Notes: a model not told the origin generated them from the sequence alone. A stretch of 64,000 bases of DNA from Rhizobiales bacterium Y(2018) (GCA_005502925.1 SCPD01000017.1:1-64000); one strand, 5' to 3'; numbered from the stretch's first letter, positions 9,041 through 18,931 are shown. Translations and numbers: made by a program.

Positions 9041-9640
9041 TCAGTCCACCGGCAAGCACCAGATCGCGAAGAACGGCTTGTCGCCCGACGCCATCGCGTG
9101 GCGGATATTGGGCGTGTTGTAGAACTTGCCCCCGATGCCCGGCTCGTACCAGTCCTCCTCGCCATGCTGGAACGTGCCCTCCGAGAGAGCGATGTAGGTT
9201 TCCTCTGGCGGATGGTTGTGGTCGGGATAACGCACATGCGGAGCGAGCAGGCTCACCCCCACCCAAACATCGTCCCGCCCTTCATACGCGCCGGGTCCGA
9301 CGATCAGCGCATTGGCATGCCCGTCGAGGAAATTGGCATTGGCGGTCGGGTGTGATTGCGCCCGTTTCGTCCAGGTGAGATGGGGCTCCAGGGCGGCAAA
9401 GCTCTCCGCCAACGCTTTATGCGTCGCACGCGCATTGTCGAGCGCCGGCGCCAGGTGAGTGCAAGCCGGCAGGCGCCCCGGCGTGTTCTGTCCCGGTCCG
9501 CGATAATCGGCCAGGGCCGTGAAAACCCTGTCGATGCAGCGGCCAGCTTCCGGAACTCCCGGTCCGCGCATCAGTGCATCGAACAGCTGATCGAGAAAAT
9601 CCTGCAGGATCGCCGGCCGCTTTTCCATCATGTCCCCCAT
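9041..9640 (-). CDS. Cupin protein of the DMSP-lyase (DddQ-like) family
   Basis: 199 residues. The C-terminal half carries the family cupin motifs: YPDHNHPPEETY (metal ligands HxH and Glu, plus Tyr) near residues 138-149, and GIGGKFYNTPNIRHAMASG with the last ligand His near residue 184. It ends in FAIWCLPVD. The upstream segment HANALIVGPGAYEGRDDVW is also typical. Characterised members cleave dimethylsulfoniopropionate to DMS and acrylate using a bound metal, but many family members in soil bacteria have unproven substrates. It diverges from the binding-protein gene of an ABC importer (9840), hinting that the imported solute is its substrate. Confidence 0.8.
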   Translation of the reverse strand: MGDMMEKRPAILQDFLDQLFDALMRGPGVPEAGRCIDRVFTALADYRGPGQNTPGRLPACTHLAPALDNARATHKALAESFAALEPHLTWTKRAQSHPTANANFLDGHANALIVGPGAYEGRDDVWVGVSLLAPHVRYPDHNHPPEETYIALSEGTFQHGEEDWYEPGIGGKFYNTPNIRHAMASGDKPFFAIWCLPVD

Positions 9641-9839
9641 TGCGAAGGAGCAGCAGGAAGCATCGGGCGGTCCTTGTCAAGCCGGTTCGGTCCACGGGGG
9701 TCATGACCGGAAGGAACAGTGCATATGAATTTTCGGCATTCGTGCCGGCTCGGGATGTGTAATTACTATGCCATAAAAGCGACAAGACACCGGACGCGTT
9801 GCGAACCGGACGGCAAACAACAGGGAGTAAGGAAACATC

Positions 9840-10961
9840 ATGCAGCGCATCAAATTCATCGACAGAATGGCGTCGGGCAAGATCGACCGGCGCACCATGC
9901 TGCGCCAGGCCGGCGCCTTCGGCGTCGGGCTTCTCGTCCTGCCCCGCCTGCCACAGGCCGCCGAAGTGCTGACCTGCCTCGAATGGGCCGGCTACGACTC
10001 CCCCGATTACTTCAAGAGCTTCACCACCAAGCATGGCGGCGCGCCGAATTTCTCGATCTTCTCGGGCGAGGAGGACGCGCTCGCCAAGGTCCTTGCCGGC
10101 TTCAAGGCCGATGTCATGCACCCGTGCAATTATTCGGTGAACCGCTTCGTCAACGCCAAGATCACCGCCGAGATCGACACGGCGAAACTGTCGAATTGGA
10201 AGGATGTCTTTCCCGCCCTGCAGACTGCGAGCGGCGTCGTCATGGACGGCAAGGTCGTCATGGCGCCGGCCGACTGGGGCAATTCGAGCATCGCCTACCG
10301 CACCGACCTCGTCGATCCGGAATACGCCAAGAACGAGAGCTGGAGCATCTTCTATGATGACAAATATGCCGGCAAGGTGTGCATGCTCGACAATGAAATC
10401 GCCATCACGATCGGCATGATGGTCGGCGGCGAGAAATATGAGACGGCCGCCGTCGCCACCGGCGAGAAACTCGCCGCGGCGGCCAAGGAATGGGGCACCA
10501 AGGTGGTGAAGAACTCCCGCTTCCTGTGGAACGATCCGTCCGAATTGCAGCAGGCATTGGCGTCGGGCGAGGTCGTCGCCGCCTATGCCTGGAACGACGT
10601 CTACCGCAATCTCAAACGCGAGGGAATTCCGGTCGCTTATGCCAAGCCGAAGGAAGGCTATTTCACCTGGTTCTGCGGCCTGACCATGCTCAATACCGGC
10701 AAGGCCGATCCGGCCCTCGCTTATGATTTCATCGATGCCTGGCTCTCGCCCGACACCGGCAAGCTGCTGATCGAAGGCTCGGGCTACGGTCATGCCAACA
10801 TGAAGTCCTTCGAAGTGTCCGACAAGCAAGCCATCGCCGACATGGGCATCACCGACCCGGCCAAGCATATGAACGAGGGCACGCTCCTGATCCAGGTCAG
10901 CGACGCGGTGCAGACCGAGTGGAACAAGGTCTGGGGAGATTTGAAAGCCCTCAAGCAATAG
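9840..10961 (+). CDS. ABC importer periplasmic binding protein, PotD/PotF-like
   Basis: 373-residue extracellular solute-binding protein. The twin-arginine signal (DRRTMLRQAG then a hydrophobic stretch, about residues 20-42) indicates Tat export. The mature protein opens with EVLTCLEWAGYDSPDYFKSF, the pattern of the polyamine/betaine binding-protein family, and has WNDPSELQQALASGEV and the late YDFIDAWLSPDTGKLL segments. It is first in an operon with two permeases and an ATPase. The ligand may be a polyamine or another small cation; it cannot be read from sequence. Confidence 0.92.
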   Translation: MQRIKFIDRMASGKIDRRTMLRQAGAFGVGLLVLPRLPQAAEVLTCLEWAGYDSPDYFKSFTTKHGGAPNFSIFSGEEDALAKVLAGFKADVMHPCNYSVNRFVNAKITAEIDTAKLSNWKDVFPALQTASGVVMDGKVVMAPADWGNSSIAYRTDLVDPEYAKNESWSIFYDDKYAGKVCMLDNEIAITIGMMVGGEKYETAAVATGEKLAAAAKEWGTKVVKNSRFLWNDPSELQQALASGEVVAAYAWNDVYRNLKREGIPVAYAKPKEGYFTWFCGLTMLNTGKADPALAYDFIDAWLSPDTGKLLIEGSGYGHANMKSFEVSDKQAIADMGITDPAKHMNEGTLLIQVSDAVQTEWNKVWGDLKALKQ

Positions 10962-10979
10962 AGCCGGGACTCGGTCCCC

Positions 10980-11897
10980 ATGGTCCAGCGGCGGCCAGAG
11001 TGGCTCACCGGCTACAGCCTGCTTTCACCGGCGATCATCATCATGGCGGTCATGATGGTGACGCCGCTTCTGGCCATGGTGGCCTTGAGCTTCTGGACCC
11101 AGCAGGGCTTCGAGCTCGACCGCAGCTTTACCCTCGCCAATTATTTCGCCCTCGTCGAGCCGTCGTCCGAGCCCACTTACTGGATGGGCATCCCCTTCCC
11201 GCTCACCTATCCGGTGCCGGCGATCCTTCTGATCAAGTCGCTCGCCATGTCGCTGGCGATCACCCTTGCCGTCATCGCCTTGGCCTATCCCATGGCCTAT
11301 TTCCTGGCGTTCCATGTCCGTGGTCAGAAGGCCCTGTGGCTCGTCCTCCTGACCATTCCCTTCTGGACGAGTTATCTCCTGCGCGTCTTTGCCTGGAAGA
11401 TCATGCTCGGCTTCAATGGCGCCATTAACTCAGGACTGAAATCCCTGGGCGTCCTCACCGAGCCCTTGTCCTTCCTTCTCTACAATCCGCTCGCGGTGAT
11501 GATCACCCTCGTCCATGCCTGGGTCGCCTTCGCCGTCCTCCCCATCTTCGTCTCGCTCGACAAGATCGACCGCTCCTATCTGGAGGCCGCCACCGATCTC
11601 GGCGACAGCCGGCTCCGGCGTTTCCTGCAGGTCACGCTGCCGCTCTCGGCTCCCGGCACCATCGGCGCCGCCCTCCTCGTCTTCATCCCGACGGTCGGCG
11701 ACTATGTGACACCGACCCTTGTCGGCGGCCCCAGCGGCACCATGATCGGCAATCTCATCCAGGAGCTGTTCCTCAAGCAGAACAACGCGCCCTTGGGGGC
11801 TGCGGTATCCATTACCATGATGGTGACGATCGGCGTGATCGTGACCTTGTTCCTCTGGCTCATCGGCTTCCGCCGCTTGCGATCCAGGGCCCGGTGA
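10980..11897 (+). CDS. ABC importer permease, PotB-like
   Basis: 305-residue inner-membrane permease of the polyamine/iron/thiamine ABC class with about six membrane segments. The EAA loop that docks the ATPase reads EAATDLGDSRLRRFLQVTLPLSAPG (shown only to locate it, about residues 202-226). It lies 18 bases after the binding protein and 4 bases before the second permease, and would pair with it as the membrane heterodimer. Confidence 0.92.
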   Translation: MVQRRPEWLTGYSLLSPAIIIMAVMMVTPLLAMVALSFWTQQGFELDRSFTLANYFALVEPSSEPTYWMGIPFPLTYPVPAILLIKSLAMSLAITLAVIALAYPMAYFLAFHVRGQKALWLVLLTIPFWTSYLLRVFAWKIMLGFNGAINSGLKSLGVLTEPLSFLLYNPLAVMITLVHAWVAFAVLPIFVSLDKIDRSYLEAATDLGDSRLRRFLQVTLPLSAPGTIGAALLVFIPTVGDYVTPTLVGGPSGTMIGNLIQELFLKQNNAPLGAAVSITMMVTIGVIVTLFLWLIGFRRLRSRAR

Positions 11898-11901
11898 CCG
11901 C

Positions 11902-12705
11902 ATGAGATCATCATCACGCCCCTTTTACCTTTATGCCATCCTCTTCATGCTGTTCCTTTATGGGCCGATCCTCCTGGCGCCGCTTTTCTCCGTCAATGAC
12001 AGCATCTTCGCCACCTTCCCGCTCAAGGGTTTCACGCTCCGGCATTATGCGGAGATGGCGAACAACACCGGGCTGCTCAAGGCTTTACGCAACAGCCTGA
12101 TCGTCGCCGCCTCTTCCTCCCTTATCGCCACCGCCGTCAGCGTGCCTGCCGCTATCGCGCTCACCCGCTACAAGCTGCGCGGCTCAGGCCTCATCATGAC
12201 CGCCATGTCGGCGCCGCTCGTCATCCCCTCGATCATCTTCGGCGTGGCGCTGCTCATTATCATCCTGCGCTTCCTCGACCTCGAGCTCACTCTGTGGACC
12301 ATTGGTGCGAGCCATGTCTTCATTTCGATCCCATTCGCCATGACGGTGCTGATGTCCAGGCTCGAAGGCTTCGACAAGAGTCTCGAGGAGGCCTCGCGCG
12401 ACCTCGGCGAAGGCGCCTGGATGACCTTCCTGCGTGTGACCTTGCCGCTCGCCATGTCGGGCATCGTGTCGAGCTTGCTGCTCTGCTTCGTCACCTCCTT
12501 CGACGAATTCGTGCTTGCCTTCTTCCTGTCGGGCACCGAGACGACCTTGCCGGTCTATCTGTTCGGCCAATTGCGCTTCCCCAATAAACTGCCGGGCATG
12601 CTGGCGCTCGGCACCACCATCCTGATGTTCTCGGCGCTCATCGTCATCCTGGCCGAGATCCTGCGCCGGCGCGGCGTGCAATCCAATTCTCCGGGAGCAG
12701 TCTGA
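11902..12705 (+). CDS. ABC importer permease, PotC-like
   Basis: 267-residue permease with about six membrane segments and an EAA loop ([20 protein letters not shown], about residues 160-179). It is the second membrane subunit of the importer encoded by 9840-13796. Its TGA shares one base with the ATPase start (TGATG), indicating coupled translation. Confidence 0.92.
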   Translation: MRSSSRPFYLYAILFMLFLYGPILLAPLFSVNDSIFATFPLKGFTLRHYAEMANNTGLLKALRNSLIVAASSSLIATAVSVPAAIALTRYKLRGSGLIMTAMSAPLVIPSIIFGVALLIIILRFLDLELTLWTIGASHVFISIPFAMTVLMSRLEGFDKSLEEASRDLGEGAWMTFLRVTLPLAMSGIVSSLLLCFVTSFDEFVLAFFLSGTETTLPVYLFGQLRFPNKLPGMLALGTTILMFSALIVILAEILRRRGVQSNSPGAV

Positions 12706-13796
12706 TGGCCGAACACACCGATGCGGTGATCGAGATCAAGGATGTCAGCAAGCTCTTCGGCCCGGTGGCCGCCGTCGACGGCGTCTCCTTCGGCATCATA
12801 CGGGGCGAATTCTTCTCCCTCCTGGGCCCATCGGGCTGCGGCAAGACCACGCTGCTGCGTATGCTGGCAGGCTTCGAGCAGCCGAGCCGCGGTGAGATCC
12901 TCATTGATGGCCAGCCGATGGCGGGTGTGCCGGCCAATAAACGTCCGACCAATATGGTGTTCCAGAGCTACGCCATCTTCCCGCATCTGAATGTCGAGGA
13001 AAATGTCGGCTACGGCCTCAGGAACCGCAAGCTCGGCAAGGGCGAGACGCGGTCAAGGGTCGCCGCGGCGCTCGATCTCGTGAAGCTCTCAGGCTACGGC
13101 AAGCGCGCCGCTCATCAGCTGTCGGGTGGCCAGCGCCAGCGCGTGGCGCTCGCCCGCGCCCTCGTCTGCCGGCCGAAAGTCCTGCTTCTCGATGAGCCTT
13201 TGGGCGCCCTCGATAAGAAGCTGCGCGAGGAAATGCAGCTGGAGCTGCGCCAATTGCAGCGCAATGTCGGCATCACCTTCGTCTTCGTGACGCATGACCA
13301 GGAAGAGGCCCTGACTCTGTCGGACCGCATCGCCGTGATGTCCAGCGGCAAGGTGCTGCAGATCGCGCGTTCGGACGATCTCTACGAGAATCCGAACTGC
13401 CGCGAAGTGGCCGAGTTCATCGGCAACATGAATCTCTTCGAGGGCAAGGTTGCGGCCGTCGGGCAAGGCAACGTCACGATCGCCACTCCCGCCGGCACTT
13501 TCACCGTGCCGCATACGGCGCCTATCGGTGCCGGCAGCGTGGTCCATCTCGCGGTACGGCCCGAAAAGCTGGCGCTCTCCGCCGACAAGCCAGCCACGGG
13601 CCTCAATGCCGTCAAAGGCCGGATCATCGCCCAGACCTATCTGGGCGACCGCCGCCAGTTTCTGACGCAGATCGACGGAATGGCAAAACCTCTCGCCATC
13701 TCACGTCAGATTTCAGGCGCCGAAGCGCAGATATCCACTAACACTGACATATGGGTGGCCTGGCCGCCACAGCTCGGCCGGCTCTTGACCAGCTAG
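12705..13796 (+). CDS. ABC importer ATPase, PotA-like
   Basis: 363-residue ATP-binding subunit: Walker [10 protein letters not shown] at 41-49, signature [15 protein letters not shown] near 138, Walker [12 protein letters not shown] near 160, H-loop [10 protein letters not shown], and a C-terminal TOBE domain from about 280 (AVRPEKLAL). It energises the permeases just upstream. Its last four bases overlap the end of the convergent SDR gene on the other strand, so the two operons end tail to tail with no room for separate terminators. Confidence 0.94.
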   Translation: MAEHTDAVIEIKDVSKLFGPVAAVDGVSFGIIRGEFFSLLGPSGCGKTTLLRMLAGFEQPSRGEILIDGQPMAGVPANKRPTNMVFQSYAIFPHLNVEENVGYGLRNRKLGKGETRSRVAAALDLVKLSGYGKRAAHQLSGGQRQRVALARALVCRPKVLLLDEPLGALDKKLREEMQLELRQLQRNVGITFVFVTHDQEEALTLSDRIAVMSSGKVLQIARSDDLYENPNCREVAEFIGNMNLFEGKVAAVGQGNVTIATPAGTFTVPHTAPIGAGSVVHLAVRPEKLALSADKPATGLNAVKGRIIAQTYLGDRRQFLTQIDGMAKPLAISRQISGAEAQISTNTDIWVAWPPQLGRLLTS

Positions 13797-14626
13797 CTCT
13801 TCAGAAACTCTGCGAAACGTTCGCCATAATCGGGATGCCAGCGCGACAGCGGCGGCCGGTTCTCGATGATGTCCTGCGCCGCCCAGGCGATCCGCTTTTC
13901 ATCGAGGCTGCGCGCGACCTCATTATCGGGACAGAGGATGTAGAAGTCGCCCTGCGCCAACCGCTCGATCATGAAATCCACCGTCTGCTCGGGCGTCCAG
14001 GCGCCTTCCGGCTTTTCCGACCGCCCCTTGGCGGTGAGGCCGGTGAAGACGAAGCCCGGAATCAGCAGATGCGCCGTCACCTGGCAATCCCTCCGCGACC
14101 GCAAGTCGTGCTGCAGCGCCTCGGTGAAGACCTTCACGCCGGCTTTCGCGACATTGTAGGCAGGATCGCCCGGCGGCGTGGTGATGCCCTGTTTCGAGCC
14201 GGTATTGATGATGAGGCCGGGCGTGCCTTGCGCCAGCATATTGGGCGCGAAGATCTGCGTACCGTGAATGACTCCTGAGAGATTGACGGTCAGAACCTGA
14301 TCCCAATTCTCGAAAGAGCCGAAGATCTGGCTACCGGGCTGGATGCCGGCATTGTTCATCACGACATCGATATGGCCGAAGTGCTCGCGCACCGTCTGCT
14401 CGACATTCTTCAGCTCCTCAGGAACGCCGACATCGCAAGGCGCGACCAGGCAGTCCTGGACATCACCGAGATCGCCCGCCGCCTGCATGAGCCGGTCGGC
14501 ATCCCGGTCGACGATACAGACCTTCAGACCGAGCGCCAGAAACTTCCGCGCGGCGGCCAGACCGATCCCCGATGCGCCGCCGGTGACGACCGCGACATTG
14601 CCGGGCTTCAACGCTGCGATGCTCAT
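13793..14626 (-). CDS. SDR-family oxidoreductase
   Basis: 277-residue short-chain dehydrogenase with TGGASGIG near residue 16, NNAG (VVMNNAGIQ), active-site Ser in INTGSKQ and YNVAK near residue 158. The C-terminus is longer than in minimal SDRs and lacks the usual IDGG ending, resembling the group that handles larger or hydrophobic substrates. The ATG at 14626 overlaps the stop of the preceding SDR by one base, so an in-frame extension inside that gene is rejected. It is the last gene of the ten-gene operon that starts at 23175. Confidence 0.9.
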   Translation of the reverse strand: MSIAALKPGNVAVVTGGASGIGLAAARKFLALGLKVCIVDRDADRLMQAAGDLGDVQDCLVAPCDVGVPEELKNVEQTVREHFGHIDVVMNNAGIQPGSQIFGSFENWDQVLTVNLSGVIHGTQIFAPNMLAQGTPGLIINTGSKQGITTPPGDPAYNVAKAGVKVFTEALQHDLRSRRDCQVTAHLLIPGFVFTGLTAKGRSEKPEGAWTPEQTVDFMIERLAQGDFYILCPDNEVARSLDEKRIAWAAQDIIENRPPLSRWHPDYGERFAEFLKS

Positions 14627-15405
14627 TACAGCACGCCCGGATAGGCGCCGCCATCGATCAGCAGATTCTGCCCGGTAATGTAGCCGGCATGGGCCGAGCA
14701 CAGGAAGGCGCAGGCTTTGCCGAATTCTTCCGGGCTGCCGAAGCGTTTCGCCGGAATCGCCTTCTCCTCCTCGCCACGCAGCGCATCGACGCCGACACCT
14801 TGTTTCAAGGCGGCCATGTTGAGCCCGTCGGTCAGACGGCGTGTCTCGAAGGACCCCGGCAACAGGAAATTGATAGTGACATTGGCATGCGCCACCGAGC
14901 GTGCCACGCCGGCGAGGAAGCCGGTGAGACCGAGCCGCGCGCCGCTCGACAGATCGAGCCCCGCCAGCGGCATCTTCACCGAGCCCGAGGTGATGTTGAC
15001 GATGCGCCCGAAGCGACGCGCCACCATGCCGTCGATCACCGCCTGGACGAGCTCGATCGGGCTCACCATGTTGTTGACGAGGCCCTGCAGCTGGGCCTCG
15101 CGGTCGACCTGGCGGAAATCGCGGTAAGGCGGCCCACCATTATTGTTCACCAATATGTCGACATAAGGCACCTCGGCCAGAATCCGGCTCTGGCCGTCGG
15201 GTGTCGCCACATCGGCGACGACCGGTATCACGGTCGCTCCCGTCTCACCGGCAATCTCCCGCGCCGTCTCCTCGAGCGCCGTCTTGTCGCGGCCATTGAT
15301 CACCACGGTGCAGCCCGCTTTGGCGAGCTCGACGGCACAGGCCTTGCCGAGCCCCCGGCTCGAAGCGCACACGACCGCATTGCGTCCGGCAATATCCAAA
15401 TCCAC
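14626..15405 (-). CDS. Atypical SDR lacking the catalytic Tyr and Lys
   Basis: 259 residues with the SDR fold but divergent motifs. The dinucleotide loop reads CASSRGLGKA instead of TGxxxGxG, NNAG reads NNNGGPP, and the YxxxK site is replaced by SSGAR (LDLSSGARLGLTG near residue 150). The C-terminus has ITGQNLLIDGGAYPG as usual. It matches a known subgroup of 3-oxoacyl-ACP-reductase-like SDRs without a perfect catalytic tetrad. The start is GTG with GGAGAA upstream. It lies between two SDR genes in the same operon, so it may be a non-catalytic partner or act by another chemistry. Confidence 0.88.
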   Translation of the reverse strand: MDLDIAGRNAVVCASSRGLGKACAVELAKAGCTVVINGRDKTALEETAREIAGETGATVIPVVADVATPDGQSRILAEVPYVDILVNNNGGPPYRDFRQVDREAQLQGLVNNMVSPIELVQAVIDGMVARRFGRIVNITSGSVKMPLAGLDLSSGARLGLTGFLAGVARSVAHANVTINFLLPGSFETRRLTDGLNMAALKQGVGVDALRGEEEKAIPAKRFGSPEEFGKACAFLCSAHAGYITGQNLLIDGGAYPGVL

Positions 15406-15425
15406 GTTGCTTCTCCGTAAATGAT

Positions 15426-16214
15426 CTAGAAGGTCGCCGAAGCGCCGCCATCGACGCTCAAGGTTTGACCCGTCACATATTGTGCGTCATCCGAGCAGAG
15501 GAAGAAAGCGGGTCCTGCCATGTCGGCCGGCTTGCCGTAACGGCGCATCGGAATACGCCCATATTTCACATAGATGTCGCGGAACCAGTCGGCATCATAT
15601 TCATGCGACCCGTCGGGGCGGATCGACATGGGCGTGTCGACGAAGCCCGGCGCGATGGCGTTCACCATGATATTGTGAGGTGCGAGATCACAGGCGAGCG
15701 CCCGGGTGAAATTGACGATGCCGCCCTTGGCGGTGGCATAGGCGATCTGGTTAGGCCAGCCGCGCAGGCCCAGGATCGAGGCGATATTGAGAATGCGCCG
15801 TCCCTCGCCCGCCTTCTTGATGAGCGGCACGAAAGCCATCGCCATGCGCACTGCGCCATCCTGGTTGATGGCGGTCACCCGCTGATAATCCTCGAACTTC
15901 ATCGTATCGATCTGGGTGTCGGCGCCGATGGCCGCATTGTTGACCAGGATCTCGCAGCGCCCATGCGCTTCGTCCACCTGATGCGCCAAGGCGGCCACGG
16001 AGGCCGCATCGGCGATATCGAGCCTGGCGGCGCCGACCCGATGCCCCTGTTCCACCAGTTTCGTGGCGGACGCCTTGGCCTTGTCGAAAGCGATATCGGC
16101 CAGGATGACGATGGCGCCTTCCTCGGCAAGCCGCGCGCCGATGCCGAGGCCGATGCCTTGCGCCCCGCCCGTCACCACCGCCACACGGTCCTCGAGCCTC
16201 CGGCCTCTGTCCAT
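15426..16214 (-). CDS. SDR-family oxidoreductase
   Basis: 262-residue classical SDR: TGGAQGIG near residue 15, NNAAIG (residues near 94), Ser in LNIASILG, and YATAK near residue 160, ending in VTGQTLSVDGG. All catalytic residues appear present. It lies 3 bases after the permease gene and 20 before the atypical SDR, so it is co-transcribed with the importer and the other dehydrogenases of the operon. Confidence 0.9.
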   Translation of the reverse strand: MDRGRRLEDRVAVVTGGAQGIGLGIGARLAEEGAIVILADIAFDKAKASATKLVEQGHRVGAARLDIADAASVAALAHQVDEAHGRCEILVNNAAIGADTQIDTMKFEDYQRVTAINQDGAVRMAMAFVPLIKKAGEGRRILNIASILGLRGWPNQIAYATAKGGIVNFTRALACDLAPHNIMVNAIAPGFVDTPMSIRPDGSHEYDADWFRDIYVKYGRIPMRRYGKPADMAGPAFFLCSDDAQYVTGQTLSVDGGASATF

Positions 16215-16217
16215 TTC

Positions 16218-17030
16218 CTACCCCTCTTCCACCTGTCCCCTGGGCTTCATGCGCCAGGCCACGATTATGGCGAGAATGATGGAGACCAGCAAAACCAAAG
16301 TGACCAGCGCATTGATTTCAGGGCTGAAGCCGACCCGCATCATCGCCCACAGCCTGAGCGGCAAGGTCATTTGGTCGCCGGCCACGAAAGTGCTGATCAG
16401 CGTTTCATCGAAGGACAGCGTCAGCGCCAGAACCGCGCCGGTCATCACCGCCGAAGCGAGATGCGGCAGCAGCACGTAGCGCAAGGTCTGGAAGCGCCCG
16501 GCGCCCAGATCGAAGGACGCTTCGATGAGCGAATGCGGCAGCGCCTGGAGCCGTGTCAGCACCAGGCGATAGGCGACCGCCAGCACGAAAACCGCGTGGC
16601 CGAGCACGATGGTGGCAAGGCCGCGATTGAGGCCGAGTTCGGCCGAGGCGACGAGAAGGGCGAGCCCGGTGACGATCGGCGGCAGCAGGAACGGCAGATA
16701 GATGACGAGCTCCAGCATGCGCCGGCCGATGGCGCCTTCCCATTCTGTATAAAGCGCCAGCACCAGCGCCAGGACAGTCGCCACCACGACCGATATCAGG
16801 GCGACGATCGCGGTATTGGACAAGGCGCCCATCACGCTCGGATTGGACCACAACGTCACATAATGCTTGAAGCTCAACGTCTCCCACAGGATCTTGCCCT
16901 GGCGGATCTCGACGATCGAGAACAGGAGGCTGATGAAGACAGGCAAATAGAGAAGGATGAAGACGAGGCCCGTCACCAGACCGGTGATCCATATCGGCAA
17001 TCTGTCGCCCGCGGACCGCATCGCTGTCAC
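16218..17030 (-). CDS. ABC importer permease, PotC-like
   Basis: 270 residues, about six membrane segments, EAA loop EASFDLGAGRFQTLRYVLLP near residues 170-190. The first codon is read as GTG at 17030, overlapping the upstream permease stop by four bases (GTGA). An ATG three codons in is the alternative. It is the second permease of the importer encoded by 21232-16218. Confidence 0.9.
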   Translation of the reverse strand: MTAMRSAGDRLPIWITGLVTGLVFILLYLPVFISLLFSIVEIRQGKILWETLSFKHYVTLWSNPSVMGALSNTAIVALISVVVATVLALVLALYTEWEGAIGRRMLELVIYLPFLLPPIVTGLALLVASAELGLNRGLATIVLGHAVFVLAVAYRLVLTRLQALPHSLIEASFDLGAGRFQTLRYVLLPHLASAVMTGAVLALTLSFDETLISTFVAGDQMTLPLRLWAMMRVGFSPEINALVTLVLLVSIILAIIVAWRMKPRGQVEEG

Positions 17031-17872
17031 ACCCGCTGCCGGCTGATCGAATAACCGGCGAGAAGAATGCCGATGAGTGCGGTGACGAACAGGATCGTCG
17101 CCATGGCGGCGCCGAACGGCCAGTTGTAGGCGAGCCCGAATTGCGAATAGATGACCCGCCCGATGGTGAATCCCGTGGTGCCGCCCACCATTTGCGGCGT
17201 TACGAAATCGCCGAGCGCCAGGACGAAGGCAAAAAGCGCGCCGGCGATCGTGCCAGGCAGCGACAGCGGCAGCACGATGCGGCGGAATGTATCCCAGCTG
17301 CCGGCGCCGAGATCGAGCGATGCCTGCAGCAGCGAGCGCGGGATGCGCTCAAGCGCCAGGAAGATCGGCAGGATGACAAAGGGAAGATAGATCACCACCA
17401 TGGTGATGAGCACCGCACGCTGATTGAACAGGAACGCCTGGCTGGGTCTTTCGAGGATGCCGAGCCCCAAGAGCGCCTGGTTGACGAGGCCATTCAAGCC
17501 CAGCATCGAACGAAGCGTATAGAGCTTGACGATATAACTCATGAACAGCGGCATCACCGCCAGCAGCAGAAGCAGGTAACGGTGCGATCCCTTCTGTTGC
17601 CAGATGAACCAGGCAACGGGATAGCCGATGAGCACCGCGACGCCCATGACTTCGAGACAGAGCAGCACGGTGCCGAGGAAGGTGCCGAAATAGGTCCAGT
17701 TGCCGAAGAAACCGGTGTAATTGCCGAAGGTGATCTCGCGGATGATCACATTTTTCTCGGCCCGAAACAGCGACAGGAGGAGAAAGCTTGCGATCGGCGC
17801 CACGATCAACAGCGCCGGCACGAAGGCCACGCCGAGAAAGATGAGCCAACGTCTTCGCATCTCCGTCATCAT
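17027..17872 (-). CDS. ABC importer permease, PotB-like
   Basis: 281-residue permease with six membrane segments and an EAA loop (QASLDLGAGSWDTFRRIVLP near residue 190). The start overlaps the ATPase stop by four bases (ATGA). The pairing with the next permease and the preceding ATPase is the standard polyamine-type arrangement. Confidence 0.91.
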   Translation of the reverse strand: MMTEMRRRWLIFLGVAFVPALLIVAPIASFLLLSLFRAEKNVIIREITFGNYTGFFGNWTYFGTFLGTVLLCLEVMGVAVLIGYPVAWFIWQQKGSHRYLLLLLAVMPLFMSYIVKLYTLRSMLGLNGLVNQALLGLGILERPSQAFLFNQRAVLITMVVIYLPFVILPIFLALERIPRSLLQASLDLGAGSWDTFRRIVLPLSLPGTIAGALFAFVLALGDFVTPQMVGGTTGFTIGRVIYSQFGLAYNWPFGAAMATILFVTALIGILLAGYSISRQRV

Positions 17873-18918
17873 CGGCTCACCACGACCGCATCGGCCGGAT
17901 CATAGGTGAGGCTCACCATGTCACCGGGATTGGGCGTTTCCGCACGCTGCCCGCCGGCGAGCCTGAGATCGAGCTTCACTGAGCGGTCGGCCACGGCATG
18001 CAGGATGAGCTTCGTCATCGCGCCACCGAAAATGGCTTCTTCCACCTCCGCCCGGATCGTCACCGGTCCCTGCCCGAGCTTCAGCGATTCCGGCCTTATG
18101 CAGAGCAGCACATCCTGCCCCGTGCGGATCCCGGACGTGTCGGTGCAGAGAAGCTCGCCGGCCGTCGTCTGCAGCCTGTCCGGCCCCGCCAGGACTCCGG
18201 GGATCAGATTATTGTCGCCGAAGAAGCCTGCCACGAAACGCGTGCGTGGCTTGAAATAAATGTCTTTGGGCGTGCCGACCTGCTCGATGCGGCCCTGGCT
18301 CATCACCACGATGCGGTCCGACATGGTGATCGCCTCGTCCTGGTCATGGGTGACGAAAACGAAGGTCGTCTCAATGCGGCGCTGGATCTGTTTGAGGAAG
18401 AGCTGCATCTGCCGACGCAAGGTGGCGTCGAGCGCCGCCAGCGGCTCATCCAGCAGGATCACCTTGGGCTCGCAGACGATGGCGCGCGCCAAGGCGACCC
18501 GCTGCTTCTGGCCGCCCGAGAGCTGCGCCGGATAGCGGTCGCGCAACGCGGACAAGCCGACGATCTCGAGTGTGTCGTCGATGAGCTTTGCGGTCTTGGC
18601 GCCATTTCGGCGCTGGACCAACGGTCCATAGCCCGCATTCTCCAGCACCGTCATATGCGGGAAAAGCGCATAATCCTGAAACACCGTGTTGAAGGGCCGG
18701 CGGTTGGCGGCGAGCATGGTGATGTCCTGACCCTCGAACAGGATCTGCCCGCCCGACGCCTCGGTGAAACCGCCCATCAGCCGGAGCACCGTCGTCTTGC
18801 CCGAGCCAGAAGGCCCGAGCAGCGTCAGAAACTCGCCATTCGCCACCGCCAGTGACAGAGGATGCAACACCTCCACTGGTCCATAGCGCTTCGCGACGTC
18901 TCGGAGTTCGAGCCCCAT
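17869..18918 (-). CDS. ABC importer ATPase, PotA-like
   Basis: 349-residue ATP-binding subunit with Walker A GPSGSGKTT at 35-43, [15 protein letters not shown], Walker B VILLDEPLAALD, H-loop FVTHDQDEA and a TOBE-type C-terminal domain. It belongs to the importer whose binding protein is at 20189-21232, although the enolase-family gene is inserted between them. This insertion suggests that uptake and catabolism are made as one unit. Confidence 0.93.
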   Translation of the reverse strand: MGLELRDVAKRYGPVEVLHPLSLAVANGEFLTLLGPSGSGKTTVLRLMGGFTEASGGQILFEGQDITMLAANRRPFNTVFQDYALFPHMTVLENAGYGPLVQRRNGAKTAKLIDDTLEIVGLSALRDRYPAQLSGGQKQRVALARAIVCEPKVILLDEPLAALDATLRRQMQLFLKQIQRRIETTFVFVTHDQDEAITMSDRIVVMSQGRIEQVGTPKDIYFKPRTRFVAGFFGDNNLIPGVLAGPDRLQTTAGELLCTDTSGIRTGQDVLLCIRPESLKLGQGPVTIRAEVEEAIFGGAMTKLILHAVADRSVKLDLRLAGGQRAETPNPGDMVSLTYDPADAVVVSR

Positions 18919-18931
18919 CCTCCCCTCTTGA

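Noticed and set aside
9417-10958. 513-codon minus-strand frame opposite the binding protein at 9840
   Set aside because: Shadow of the binding-protein gene; it also runs through the cupin gene in another frame.
15465-17054. 529-codon plus-strand frame opposite an SDR and a permease
   Set aside because: Antisense shadow with His/Gln/Arg-rich composition; the minus-strand genes carry all family motifs.
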